The notes beneath the pieces were generated by a model. It searched no databases and was not told the origin of the DNA. It was given only the letters and a program-made list of their open reading frames with translations. A DNA stretch of 64,000 bases from Nocardioides jejuensis (lineage in GTDB: Bacteria; Actinomycetota; Actinomycetes; Propionibacteriales; Nocardioidaceae). The DNA is taken from positions 62,001 through 126,000 of the forward strand of contig NZ_SJZJ01000016.1 of NCBI RefSeq assembly GCF_004337475.1, written 5' to 3'. This document shows positions 42,378 to 51,571 of this stretch, piece by piece (the stretch's first letter is position 1; each line of letters opens with the position of its first letter). The position numbers were made by a program, and so were the translations under genes.

Positions 42378-43564
42378 GACTGCCTCTCCTCGAATCGAAC
42401 CTGCAGCGCTCCATGGTCGACCCTCGCGCCCGTCACGTCCAACCGGGTGAGCCCGGCGGGCAGCGTGAAGAGGCGGCGGTAGGACCCGACGGTGAGCACC
42501 AGCTCGTCTCCGTGGCGCACCAGGTCGACGTCGCCGCGCTCCACGAACGGCAGCGCCAGGCGCAGCACCGCCCCCGTTTCGGTACGGGCGACCTGCAGCG
42601 GCCCCGGCCCGGTCGGTACGCCGAGCGGGTCGCTGTCGGCGTACAGGGCACGGGCGAAGGCAGCCAGCGCCTCGACGCCGACCGGCTCGGCGGCGTGGTA
42701 CTCCGAGCGCCACAGCGGGAGCCCCTCGAACGACTGCTCCGTCTCGGCCAGCACCTTCGTCTGGGCAGCGACCCAGCCGGCGCGCCAGCTGTCGCCGCCA
42801 CCGGCAGCCTCATCCGGGCCGATCGCCGGGAAGATCCGGTTGGCGACCACACCGTCGACGCGGTAGCCGAAGAGCGAGAGCGTCGTGAAGGAGCGGCGCG
42901 CCTCGGCCAGGACCACGGTCTCGGGGGTCATCACGATCCGGACGCTTGCCTCGGGGCCGGACAGGATCTGGCGCACCTCGTCGAGCTCGGCGTGCAGCCG
43001 CTCCATCGCGTCGAACGTGTTGTCCTCCGGCAGCGGTACGCCGACGGCCTTGGTGAGCAGCGGTCGGAACGCCTTGATCGCCTTGCGACCCACCGGGAAG
43101 ACGCGCTCCATGTACCAGGCGAGCGCCTCCGGGAGCGCGAGCAGCCGGAGCGTCTCGGCGGTCGGGGCGCAGTCGACGACGACCGTCTCCCAGTCGCCCG
43201 AGAGGACGTGGCGCCGGAGCTGGAGCAGTGCCAGCACCTCCTCCGCGCCGGGGATGACGGTGAGCTCCTCGGCCGCGACCGGGTCGACACCAGCCGCGTC
43301 GAGGACCGAGAGCAGGTAGCGCTGGATGTCGGCCCAGGACTCCTCGAAGAGACGCTGGGCGTCGACCTGCTCGACGTACAGGTTGTCAGCGACGAGCGTC
43401 GGGGTCGGCCCGATCGAGGTGCCGAACGCGTCGGCCAGCGAGTGGGCGGCGTCAGTGGAGAGGATCAGCGTCCGGCGGCCCGAGGCGGCCGACGCGACCG
43501 CGGTGGCCGAGGCCGTCGTGGACTTGCCCACGCCGCCCTTGCCGGTGAACAGCAGGATGCGCAC
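42374..43564 (-). CDS. ArsA/Get3-family ATPase
   Basis: 396 aa. LLFTGKGGVGKSTTASATAV is the deviant Walker A of the ArsA/Get3/MinD group, LILSTDAAHSLADAFG the switch I region, and VVVDCAPTAETLRLLALPEA switch II. A C-terminal small domain (LRLALPFVERGDVDLVRHGD) resembles the alpha-crystallin-like ArsA_HSP20 domain. No ars genes are nearby, so metalloid export is unlikely; a Get3-like or envelope-related chaperone role is more plausible. It follows the SRPBCC gene by 17 bp. Confidence 0.85.
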   Translation of the reverse strand: MRILLFTGKGGVGKSTTASATAVASAASGRRTLILSTDAAHSLADAFGTSIGPTPTLVADNLYVEQVDAQRLFEESWADIQRYLLSVLDAAGVDPVAAEELTVIPGAEEVLALLQLRRHVLSGDWETVVVDCAPTAETLRLLALPEALAWYMERVFPVGRKAIKAFRPLLTKAVGVPLPEDNTFDAMERLHAELDEVRQILSGPEASVRIVMTPETVVLAEARRSFTTLSLFGYRVDGVVANRIFPAIGPDEAAGGGDSWRAGWVAAQTKVLAETEQSFEGLPLWRSEYHAAEPVGVEALAAFARALYADSDPLGVPTGPGPLQVARTETGAVLRLALPFVERGDVDLVRHGDELVLTVGSYRRLFTLPAGLTRLDVTGARVDHGALQVRFEERQS

Positions 43565-43581
43565 TGCTCCAGGACCCCGTG

Positions 43582-44013
43582 TCAGAGCGACTCGACGCGC
43601 TTCTTGAGCCCCTTGAGCGCGGTGTCGATGAGGATCTTCTCGCCCTTGCGCTTGATCATGCCGATCATCGGGATCGCGAGCTCGGCCGACAGGCTGTAGG
43701 TCACCTCGGTGCCCTCGTCGACCGGCTTCAGTACGTAGGAGCCGTCGAGGCGGTGCAGCATCCGGCCCTCGGCGAGGGTCCAGGAGACGTCGAGGTCGTG
43801 CCAGGTGTAGGTGAGCGTGTAGGCGTCGCGGATCGGCGGCACGTCGAGCTCGAAGTGCACCGTCTCGGCACGCTGACCCGGCTCACCGGAGACCACGTCG
43901 GCGCTCATGACGCCCTTGGCCCAGACGGGGTACGCCGCGAAGTCGGCGATGACGGCCATGACCTCGCCCGGCGACGCGTCGACGACGATCGACGACGTGG
44001 TCTGTTCGGCCAT
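43582..44013 (-). CDS. SRPBCC-family protein (polyketide cyclase/dehydrase type)
   Basis: 143 aa from ATG 44013, preceded by GGAGG about 8 nt upstream. TTSSIVVDASPGEVMAVIAD, FAAYPVWAKGVMSADVVSGE and YVLKPVDEGTEVTYSLSAEL are the ordered pieces of the START-like fold; GEKILIDTALKGLKKRVESL is the C-terminal helix. It is first in a three-gene minus-strand unit with the ArsA ATPase. The open frame to 45558 is antisense to the CoA ligase and not real. Ligand unknown. Confidence 0.85.
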   Translation of the reverse strand: MAEQTTSSIVVDASPGEVMAVIADFAAYPVWAKGVMSADVVSGEPGQRAETVHFELDVPPIRDAYTLTYTWHDLDVSWTLAEGRMLHRLDGSYVLKPVDEGTEVTYSLSAELAIPMIGMIKRKGEKILIDTALKGLKKRVESL

Positions 44014-44094
44014 CAGGAATCCTCCGTGGGGCAGGCGGGTCCGGCAACCGTACCGGATACCCGCGGTGCGCCCGACGCCGGTAACGTGCCGCCC

Positions 44095-45897
44095 GTGCGC
44101 GAGTTCTCGACTCCCCCGACGTCTGCGCTTCCCCAGGCGAGCGACCTCGGCAACCTGACCGATGACGTCGTCAGCAACGCCACCGCGCACCCTGCGGCGG
44201 CGGTGCTCGCGCGCCGCGACGCGTCCGGCGCCTGGAGCGACGTCACCGCTGCGGCGTTCCACGCCGAGGTGTCGGCAGTCGCGAAGGGTCTGATCGCCGC
44301 GGGCGCCCAGCCCGGTGACCGCATCGTGATCCTCTCGCGCACGCGCTGGGAGTGGACCGTCCTCGACTACGCCATCTGGTACGCCGGCGGGGTCAGCGTG
44401 CCGGTCTACGAGACCTCGTCCGTCGAGCAGCTCGGCTGGATCCTCGAGGATGCGGGCGCGACGATCGTCGTCGTCGAGACCACTGCTCACGCCGAGCGCG
44501 TCGCCGCCACGGGCGCGACCGCCACCACGTTCACCATCGAGGACGGCGCGCTCGCCTCGCTCGCCGCCTCCGGTGCCTCGGTGCCGGACGCCGACCTCGA
44601 GGCGCGGCGTACGCAGGCGCGGCCGGGCGACCTGGCCACGCTCGTCTACACGTCGGGCACCACCGGCCGACCCAAGGGCTGCATGCTCACGCACGGGTCG
44701 CTGATGAGCGAGATCACCCTCGCGACCAACGAGCTGCCGGAGATCTTCACCGAGGACGCCGGCGCCACCCTGCTCTTCCTCCCCCTGGCCCACGTCTTCG
44801 CCCGCGTCGTGCAGCTCGGCTGCATGCGGGCGCGGGTAAAGCTGGCGCACTCCTCCGACATCCGCCACCTCTCGGCGTACCTCGGCGAGCTGGAGCCGTC
44901 GTTCGTCTTCGGCGTGCCGCGGGTCTTCGAGAAGCTCTTCAACGCCGCCTCGCAGGAGGCAGCGGCCGACGGCAAGGGCCGGATCTTCGACCGCGCCGTC
45001 GAGACCGCCATCGCCTGGTCGCGCGCCCAGGACGCCAACGGCCGGGTGCCGCTGCGCCTGCGCACCGAGCACGCGCTCTTCAACCGCCTGGTCTACGGCC
45101 GGATCCACGCCCGCCTCGGCGGGCACTGCACCTGGGCGTTCTCGGCCGGCGCTCCGCTCGGTGAGCGACTGGGGCACTTCTACCGGGGCATCGGCATCCC
45201 GGTCCTCGAGGCCTATGGCCTGACCGAGACGTCCGGCGCCCTGACCGTCAACTCGACCTCCGCGCAGAAGGTCGGCTCCGTCGGTCGTCCCCTCCCCGGC
45301 ACCGCGGTGCGGGTGGCCGACGACGGCGAGCTGCTCTTCCGCGGACCGCAGGTCTTCAGCGGCTACTGGCAGAACGCTGCCGCCACCGCGGAGGCCCTCG
45401 ATCCGGCCAGCGAGGGCGGCTGGTTCCACACCGGCGACGTCGGCGAGGTCGACGACGAGGGCTTCGTCCGGATCACCGGCCGGAAGAAGGAGCTGCTGGT
45501 CACCGCTGGCGGCAAGAACGTCGCGCCCGCGGTCCTCGAGGACCGCCTGCGCTCGCACCCGATCGTCAGCCAGTGCATGGTCGTCGGCGACGGCGAGCCG
45601 TTCATCGGTGCGCTTGTCACGATCGACCCCGACACCTTCGAACAGTGGGCCGAGGCCGCCGGCAAGTCCGGCAGCGTCGCCTCCCTCGTCGATGACGGCG
45701 ACCTCCGCGCCGAGGTCCAGCGCGCGGTCGACGCCACCAACAGTGCCGTGAGCCAGGCCGAGGCGATCCGCAAGTTCACGATCCTCCCCGAGGACTGGAC
45801 CGAGGAGGGCGGCCAGCTGACGCCGTCCCTGAAGCTCAAGCGCGCGGTCGTGATGCGGGAGTTCCGCCGCGACGTCGCCGCCCTGTACGGCCGCTGA
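44095..45897 (+). CDS. Long-chain fatty acid--CoA ligase (AMP-dependent synthetase)
   Basis: 600 aa. LVYTSGTTGRPKGCMLTHGS is the P-loop, FLPLAHVFARVVQLG and GVPRVFEKLF the fatty-acid-type linker motifs, EAYGLTETSGALTVN the A5 motif, GWFHTGDVGEVDDEGFVRIT the A7/A8 region and TAGGKNVAPAVLEDRLRSH the hinge. It activates fatty acids to acyl-CoA through acyl-AMP. GTG 44095 has TAACGT 7 nt upstream (leaderless), divergent from the SRPBCC gene. Confidence 0.92.
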   Translation: MREFSTPPTSALPQASDLGNLTDDVVSNATAHPAAAVLARRDASGAWSDVTAAAFHAEVSAVAKGLIAAGAQPGDRIVILSRTRWEWTVLDYAIWYAGGVSVPVYETSSVEQLGWILEDAGATIVVVETTAHAERVAATGATATTFTIEDGALASLAASGASVPDADLEARRTQARPGDLATLVYTSGTTGRPKGCMLTHGSLMSEITLATNELPEIFTEDAGATLLFLPLAHVFARVVQLGCMRARVKLAHSSDIRHLSAYLGELEPSFVFGVPRVFEKLFNAASQEAAADGKGRIFDRAVETAIAWSRAQDANGRVPLRLRTEHALFNRLVYGRIHARLGGHCTWAFSAGAPLGERLGHFYRGIGIPVLEAYGLTETSGALTVNSTSAQKVGSVGRPLPGTAVRVADDGELLFRGPQVFSGYWQNAAATAEALDPASEGGWFHTGDVGEVDDEGFVRITGRKKELLVTAGGKNVAPAVLEDRLRSHPIVSQCMVVGDGEPFIGALVTIDPDTFEQWAEAAGKSGSVASLVDDGDLRAEVQRAVDATNSAVSQAEAIRKFTILPEDWTEEGGQLTPSLKLKRAVVMREFRRDVAALYGR

Positions 45898-46135
45898 CCC
45901 CAGCCCCGGCGGCTGACGTCGTACCTACGGCTAGCCACCCGGAGACCGCCCCGGACTACCCGACTGGGGAGACCGGTCTAGTCCAAATGGGTCATATGTC
46001 GGTCGGATGGTCACTGATCCTCTCCAGATGAGGCATTGTGATCCACGCAACTCGGGAGGGAGTTGCTGACGGGACGGTTCTGGGAGGGAAACCGAGTCGT
46101 CCGGTCATGGTCACCTATTTTCATTTGAGGGTGTC
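45898..46135. promoter_or_regulatory. Leader/promoter region of the Tad operon
   Basis: 238 bp with no supported gene. It holds a 6-bp hairpin CAACTC/GAGTTG around 46046-46063 and a GGGAGGGAAACC (46082-46093) nearly identical to the Shine-Dalgarno region of flp1 (GGGAGGGAAAACC before 55000), here not followed by a start at proper distance. cpaB has its own GAGGGT just before ATG 46136. A TAGTCC near 45979 and CATATG near 45991 are weak promoter candidates; none is convincing. Confidence 0.4.
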
Positions 46136-46879
46136 ATGGACCGTAGGAAGATCCTGCTTGTCCTGGCAGCGGTGATTGCCGCGCTGGGAACCATGCTCGT
46201 CTGGCTCTACGTACGCGGCGCTGACGGCCGCGCGCAGGCGCAGTACGAGTCCGTCAACGTGCTGGTCGCGACGCAGGACATCGCGCCGGGCGAGACGTTC
46301 AAAGCCGCTTCGCAGGCCGGCAAGTTCGAGAAGAAGGCGATCCCCGCCAACGTCGTGCTCTCCGGAGCCCAGACGGACCTGTCGGGGCTCGACGGCGAGG
46401 TCGCACTGACGACCATGTACGCCGGCGAGCAGATCGTCTCCGCCAAGTGGGGCGGCAGCAGTGACGTCGACGTCACCTCGAAGGTGATCGCGATCCCCAA
46501 GGGCAAGATGGCGGTGACGGTGAACCTCACCGACCCGCAGCGTCTCGCTGGCTTCGTGCAGCCGGGCTCGCAGGTCGCCGTCCTCGTCGCGGTCGACGAC
46601 CAGAAGGCCGACACGTTCTACGCGAACACGCTGCTGCAGAAGGTCACCGTGCTCGGCGTCGGCGACACCTCGACGGTGACCTCGACGAAGACCAACAAGT
46701 CGGGCGACTCCACCACGGACACCGTGCCGCAGACGCTGGTCACCCTGGCGGTCACCCAGCACCAGGCCGAGCAGCTCATGTGGGGCACCAACTTCGGCAC
46801 GCTGTCCCTGGCGCTGGTCACCGGCACCACCGATCTCTCGACGACCCCCCGGGTCACCGAGAAGAACCTCGCGAACTGA
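46136..46879 (+). CDS. cpaB: Tad pilus assembly protein CpaB/RcpC
   Basis: 247 aa. N-terminal helix ILLVLAAVIAALGTMLVWLY, then a SAF domain (YESVNVLVATQDIAPGETFK, about 38-100, with GEQIVSAKWG) and the RcpC domain (GKMAVTVNLTDPQRLAGFVQ, PGSQVAVLVAV). CpaB sits in the periplasm or outer face and helps pilus assembly. First gene of the operon; GAGGGT lies 8 nt before ATG 46136. cpaE follows 7 bp after its stop. Confidence 0.9.
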   Translation: MDRRKILLVLAAVIAALGTMLVWLYVRGADGRAQAQYESVNVLVATQDIAPGETFKAASQAGKFEKKAIPANVVLSGAQTDLSGLDGEVALTTMYAGEQIVSAKWGGSSDVDVTSKVIAIPKGKMAVTVNLTDPQRLAGFVQPGSQVAVLVAVDDQKADTFYANTLLQKVTVLGVGDTSTVTSTKTNKSGDSTTDTVPQTLVTLAVTQHQAEQLMWGTNFGTLSLALVTGTTDLSTTPRVTEKNLAN

Positions 46880-46886
46880 GGCCGTC

Positions 46887-48077
46887 ATGCCCGTCATCGT
46901 CGAGACTGACGCGGGCACCGTCGAGGCACTGGCCCGGGCACTTCCGCCCGGCACCCACGCCGTCGACGGCACCGTCCCGCTGAACGCCTGGCTCCTGCAC
47001 CGCACCGACGAGTACGTCGTCGTGCTCGGGCCCGGCCTGGACCTCACCGAGGCCATCGCCACCTGCGAGAGCCTGCGGCTGACGCGTCCCACGACCAGCG
47101 TCGTGCTGGTCCGCCACGAGGTCGACACCGACGTCCTCTACCGCGCCATGCAGGCCGGCTGCCGCGACGTCGTACGGACCGCGGACACCGACGGCATCCG
47201 CGCCGCCGCCGCGCGCGCCCACCAGCTCTGGGAGGCGTTCAGCGGCCAGAGCGCCAATGGCCCGCACGGCTCGCTGATCACCGTCTTCGCCCCCAAGGGC
47301 GGGGTCGGCAAGACCACGACGTCGGTCAACCTCGCCCTGGCACTCGCCGACGGCGGTGCGCGCAAGGTCTGCCTGGTCGACCTCGACCTCGCCTTCGGCG
47401 ACGTCGCGATCACGATGCAGCTCTTCCCGACGCACACCATCGAGGAGGCCATCGGCTCCGAGGACGGCATCGACCCCGCGCTGGTCGCGTCGCTGCTCAC
47501 GCGCCACGAGGAGTCCCTCATGGTGCTCGCCGCGCCGAACCTCCCCGACGGCCGCGACCGGGTGACCGCCCGGCTGGTCTCACGGATGCTCCGCACGCTG
47601 CGCCAGCAGTTCGACTACGTCGTCGTCGACACGGCGCCGAACTTCGACGAGCAGACGCTGCAGGCGCTCGACGAGACCGACGAGTGCATCGTCATCGCGA
47701 CGCTCGACGTGCCGACGCTGAAGAACGTGAAGGTGGCGCTCGAGACGCTCGACCTGCTCAACATCGCGCAGGGTCACCGGCACCTCGTCCTCAACCGCGC
47801 GGACGACGCGGTCGGCCTCGACAACGACAAGGTCGAGGCGATCCTCGGCCTCGCCGTCACCACGCCGATCCCGTCGTCGACCGACATCGCCGCCGCCACG
47901 AACGCCGGCAAGCCGATCGTGCTCTCCAGCCCCGACCACGCCGCGAGCCGGGCGTTCCGCCAGCTCGCCAGCCAGATGGCGCTCGCCGCCGGCGACTCCG
48001 ACCACCCGGTCGTCAGCGACGGTGCCGAGGACCAGGGTCGGGTCCGCAAGCTGCGACTGCGGAGGGCCGGCGCATGA
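46887..48077 (+). CDS. cpaE: Tad pilus ATPase CpaE/TadZ (MinD-like)
   Basis: 396 aa. A receiver-like N-terminal domain without a good phospho-Asp pair (about 1-120), then a MinD/ParA ATPase: VFAPKGGVGKTTTSVNLALA near 133-152, VCLVDLDLAFGDVAITMQLF and DYVVVDTAPNFDEQTLQALD. It places the pilus machine at the pole or membrane. A Lys/Arg-rich end (RVRKLRLRRAGA) closes it. The stop overlaps the cpaF start by ATGA. Confidence 0.9.
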   Translation: MPVIVETDAGTVEALARALPPGTHAVDGTVPLNAWLLHRTDEYVVVLGPGLDLTEAIATCESLRLTRPTTSVVLVRHEVDTDVLYRAMQAGCRDVVRTADTDGIRAAAARAHQLWEAFSGQSANGPHGSLITVFAPKGGVGKTTTSVNLALALADGGARKVCLVDLDLAFGDVAITMQLFPTHTIEEAIGSEDGIDPALVASLLTRHEESLMVLAAPNLPDGRDRVTARLVSRMLRTLRQQFDYVVVDTAPNFDEQTLQALDETDECIVIATLDVPTLKNVKVALETLDLLNIAQGHRHLVLNRADDAVGLDNDKVEAILGLAVTTPIPSSTDIAAATNAGKPIVLSSPDHAASRAFRQLASQMALAAGDSDHPVVSDGAEDQGRVRKLRLRRAGA

Positions 48078-49651
48078 GCCTCGCTGATCGCCTGAAGGCC
48101 GCCCAGGACGCCGCTGCCGCCGAGGCTGCCGCTGCTGAGGCCGCCGCTGCCCCGGAGCCGGCCCAGCCCGAGCTGCCGACCTCGCCCGCGCAGCCCACCG
48201 ACACGCTCGACGCTGCCGGTGCTGCTGACGTGGCTCCGGTTGCTCCCGCGGCACCCGTTGCTCCTGCCGCTCCCCCGGCTCCCGCGGCGCCGTCGCACCG
48301 CCGTACCCCCGACGAGGTCGCGGCTGTGCCGGAGGTCTCCAGCCTGGCGACCCGCCGGGCCGCGGTGGGCGCTGCCGACAAGTACGCCGAGCTCAAGGCC
48401 GCCGTGCACGCCGAGATGCTCAAGCAGCTCGGTCCGCAGCTCTACGAGGCGGACGTGAGCGTCGAGGAGCTCGGCCCGAAGGTGCGGGCCACGCTCAAGG
48501 AGGTCCTCGCTGCGCAGGACCGACCGCTGTCGACCGCGGACCGCGCCCAGGTGACCAAGGAGATCACCGACGACATCCTCGGCTACGGCCCGATCGAGGC
48601 GCTGCTCTCCGACCCGGACGTCACCGAGGTCATGGTCAACGGTCCGACGATGGTCTTCGTCGAGCGGGCCGGCAAGCTGACTCGCAGCGAGGTCCAGTTC
48701 GACGACGACGCGCACCTGCGCCGGATTATCGACAAGATCGTGTCCCGTATCGGCCGCCGCGTGGACGAGTCCTCCCCCATGGTGGACGCCCGTCTCCCCG
48801 ACGGCTCGCGTGTCAACGCCGTGATCCCGCCGCTCGCGATCGACGGCTCGGCGCTCACCATCCGCAAGTTCGCCACCGACCCGTTCACGGTCCAGGACCT
48901 GATCGACTTCGGATCGCTCTCGCAGCGCACGGCGGACTTCCTCGAGGCCTGCGTCCGCGGCAAGCTCAACATCATCGTGTCCGGCTCGACCGGTGCCGGG
49001 AAGACGACGACGCTGAACGTCCTGTCCAGCTTCATCCCGAACGACGAGCGCATCGTCACCATCGAGGACGCCGCGGAGCTCCAGCTCAAGCAGGAGCACG
49101 TCGTACGCCTCGAGTCGCGGCCGCCGAACATCGAGGGCAAGGGCGCGATCACCATCCGCGACCTGGTCAAGAACAGCCTCCGCATGCGTCCCGACCGGAT
49201 CGTCGTCGGCGAGGTCCGCGACGCCTCGGCGCTCGACATGCTGCAGGCGATGAACACCGGTCACGACGGCTCGATCACGACCCTGCACTCCAACGGCCCG
49301 CGCGACACGCTCGCCCGCATGGAGACGCTGGTGCTGATGGCCGGCATGGACCTGCCCATCCGCGCCATCCGCGAGCAGGTCGCCTCCGCGGTCGACGTGA
49401 TCGTCCACCAGGCCCGCCTGCGCGACGGCTCCCGCCGGATCACGCACGTGACCGAGGTGGAGCGCATGGAGGGTGACGTGATCACGCTCCAGGACATCTT
49501 CGTCTACGACCACTCCCGTGGCTTCGACGCCGACGGCAAGAGCCTGGGCGGTCTCCGCTCGACGGGCCTGCGTCCGAAGTTCCTGGAGAAGATGGAGCAC
49601 TCCAACGTGCGGGTCGACCCGCTCGTGTTCGCCCGGGACGGTGTCGCGTGA
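48074..49651 (+). CDS. cpaF: Tad secretion ATPase CpaF/TadA
   Basis: 525 aa. An unusual N-terminal extension of about 90 residues rich in Ala/Pro (coiled-coil start LADRLKAAQDAAAAEA, then a Pro-Ala linker) precedes the typical domain: DDILGYGPIEALLSDPDVTE, IVSGSTGAGKTTTLNVLSSF (Walker A near 305), TIEDAAELQL (Asp box), MRPDRIVVGEVRDASALDML (Walker B) and the His box ALDMLQAMNTGHDGSITTLH. It hexamerises to drive pilin polymerisation. Coupled by overlap at both ends. Confidence 0.93.
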   Translation: MSLADRLKAAQDAAAAEAAAAEAAAAPEPAQPELPTSPAQPTDTLDAAGAADVAPVAPAAPVAPAAPPAPAAPSHRRTPDEVAAVPEVSSLATRRAAVGAADKYAELKAAVHAEMLKQLGPQLYEADVSVEELGPKVRATLKEVLAAQDRPLSTADRAQVTKEITDDILGYGPIEALLSDPDVTEVMVNGPTMVFVERAGKLTRSEVQFDDDAHLRRIIDKIVSRIGRRVDESSPMVDARLPDGSRVNAVIPPLAIDGSALTIRKFATDPFTVQDLIDFGSLSQRTADFLEACVRGKLNIIVSGSTGAGKTTTLNVLSSFIPNDERIVTIEDAAELQLKQEHVVRLESRPPNIEGKGAITIRDLVKNSLRMRPDRIVVGEVRDASALDMLQAMNTGHDGSITTLHSNGPRDTLARMETLVLMAGMDLPIRAIREQVASAVDVIVHQARLRDGSRRITHVTEVERMEGDVITLQDIFVYDHSRGFDADGKSLGGLRSTGLRPKFLEKMEHSNVRVDPLVFARDGVA

Positions 49652-51570
49652 AGCGCGTCGTCCTGGCGGCACTGGCCTGCTGCGCCGTGCTGTCCCCCAC
49701 CCAGGCCCGGGCCGCCGACGCTCCGGCGACGATCAGCCACGTCGAGGCCCACGACGGCACGGTCGACCTGCTGGTCTCCGTGCCCGCCGGCGCCCGCGTG
49801 GACCTCGGCTCGGTCGGGGTGACCGTCGGCGGCAAGGCTGCCGACGCCACCGCCAGCCTCGCCGGCTCCTCGTCCGCGGCGACCATCCGGCGTACGACGG
49901 TGCTCGCGATGGACACCAGCGAGTCGATGAAGGGCCCGCGGTTCGCTGCAGCCCGCGCCGCAGCGAAGAGCTACCTCGCCTCCGTCCCGGCGGACGTCGA
50001 GGTCGGCATCGTCACCTTCGACGGAGCCGTCCACACGGTCCTCACGCCCACCACCGACCGCGCCGCCGCCGGCACGGTCGTCGACGGCCTCCGGCTCGCC
50101 CACGGCACGGTCCTCTACGACGGCATCAAGGCAGCCGTGAAGGAGCTCGGCACCGAGGGCCAGCGCACCGTGCTGCTGCTCTCCGACGGCAAGAACACCA
50201 ACGCCACCCCGCTCTCCTCGGTCACGTCCGCGGTCACGGCGGCCAAGGTGTCCCTGGACGCGGTCGCGCTCGACCAGTCGGCCAGCGACCTGGCCGCGCT
50301 CCGCTCCCTCGCCGCCGCCGGCAAGGGCCAGCTGATCCCCGCCGACGCGGCCGCGCTCACCAAGGCGTTCACCGACGAGGCCGCGGTTCTGGCACGCCAG
50401 GTCCTCGTGTCCGCACACGTACCGGCGTCGGTCACCACGACCGAGGCGGACGTCGCGGTGACGCTGCCGATCACTGGCGGCACGACCCTCCACGCGACCA
50501 CGTACGCCGTGGTCCGCGACGGCGGCATCGCGCCGGCGAAGACGGCGTACGCCCTGAAGGAGGCGGCGCACTCGCTGCAGCTGCCGTCCGGTGCGCTGTA
50601 CGGCGGCCTGGCGGCGTTCGGTCTCGGCCTCGCCGTCCTGCTCACCGGCGTCCTGTCGATGAGCGGCGGCACCGGCGGGATGCGCAGCGTGGAGCAGCGG
50701 ATCGCGGCGTACGGTCCGGGCGCGGTCATGCACAAGGTGCAGGACGCCCGCCGGGCCGACTCGGCGCTCAACCTGCACCAGGCCAAGGAGGCTGCGGCCT
50801 CCATGCTGCACCGCAACAAGGGCCTCGAGGCGCGCATCGAGCAGCGGCTCGAGGCCGGCGGGTCCGCGCTGAAGCCGGCCGAGTGGCTGCTGCTGCACGG
50901 CACCATCGCCATCCTGGCCGGGGCCGTCGGCCTCGTGCTGGGCGGCGGCAGCGTCGTCCTGCTCCTGGTGGGCCTCGGAGCCGGCGTCGCCGTGCCGTGG
51001 TGGTGGCTCGGCCACAAGCAGCGGCGGCGCGTGGCGGCGTTCAACTCGGGCCTCGCGGACACCCTGCAGCTCATCGCGGGCAGCCTCTCGGCGGGCATGT
51101 CGCTGGCCCAGGCCATCGACGCCGTCGTCAACGAGGGCAACGAGCCGATCGCCGGCGAGTTCAAGCGGGTCCTCATCGAGAGCCGCCTCGGCGTCCCGCT
51201 GGAGACCGCGCTCGAGGGCATCGCCCAGCGCATCGAGAGCGTCGACTTCGCGTGGGTGGTCATGGCGATCCGGATCCAGCGCGAGGTCGGCGGCAACCTG
51301 GCCGAGCTGCTCACGACGGTCGCCGAGACCCTGCGCGAGCGCGACTACCTGCGCCGTCAGGTGAAGACGCTGTCCGCGGAGGGCCGGCTCTCGGCGTACA
51401 TCCTGATCGGCCTGCCGATCCTGATGTTCCTCTTCATGTTCACGGCCCGGCGTTCCTACATCGAGCCGCTCTACACGACCGGATTCGGCTACCTGATGCT
51501 CGGAGCCTTCGGCGTACTGCTGACCATCGGCTGGACCATGATGTCCCGCATCGTGAAGGTGGAGGTCTGA
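49648..51570 (+). CDS. tadB: VWA domain-TadB fusion protein
   Basis: 640 aa. A signal peptide (VLAALACCAVLSPTQARA-AD, about 1-23) and an extracytoplasmic VWA domain from about 82 to 245 with the MIDAS start VLAMDTSESMKG (DxSxS, Asp near 88) and VLLLSDGKNTN; a helix near 312-335; then a TadB-type T2SSF domain from about 460 (LADTLQLIAGSLSAGMSLAQ, RESR-like VLIESRLGVPLETALEG, VMAIRIQREVGGNLAELL) with C-terminal helices. The start GTG 49648 overlaps cpaF. The join of an exported adhesin-like module to an inner-membrane platform protein is the notable point. Confidence 0.88.
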   Translation: MKRVVLAALACCAVLSPTQARAADAPATISHVEAHDGTVDLLVSVPAGARVDLGSVGVTVGGKAADATASLAGSSSAATIRRTTVLAMDTSESMKGPRFAAARAAAKSYLASVPADVEVGIVTFDGAVHTVLTPTTDRAAAGTVVDGLRLAHGTVLYDGIKAAVKELGTEGQRTVLLLSDGKNTNATPLSSVTSAVTAAKVSLDAVALDQSASDLAALRSLAAAGKGQLIPADAAALTKAFTDEAAVLARQVLVSAHVPASVTTTEADVAVTLPITGGTTLHATTYAVVRDGGIAPAKTAYALKEAAHSLQLPSGALYGGLAAFGLGLAVLLTGVLSMSGGTGGMRSVEQRIAAYGPGAVMHKVQDARRADSALNLHQAKEAAASMLHRNKGLEARIEQRLEAGGSALKPAEWLLLHGTIAILAGAVGLVLGGGSVVLLLVGLGAGVAVPWWWLGHKQRRRVAAFNSGLADTLQLIAGSLSAGMSLAQAIDAVVNEGNEPIAGEFKRVLIESRLGVPLETALEGIAQRIESVDFAWVVMAIRIQREVGGNLAELLTTVAETLRERDYLRRQVKTLSAEGRLSAYILIGLPILMFLFMFTARRSYIEPLYTTGFGYLMLGAFGVLLTIGWTMMSRIVKVEV

Positions 51571-51571
51571 G

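Noticed and set aside
43582..45558. Very long minus-strand open frame (658 codons) opposite the acyl-CoA ligase
   Set aside because: Only the last 143 codons (43582-44013) make a known fold; the rest is antisense to a complete CoA ligase and open only because of high GC.
46107..46172. 21-codon upstream frame overlapping cpaB as a leader peptide
   Set aside because: No usable Shine-Dalgarno spacing, no repeated codons or conserved pattern; kept only as part of the leader description.
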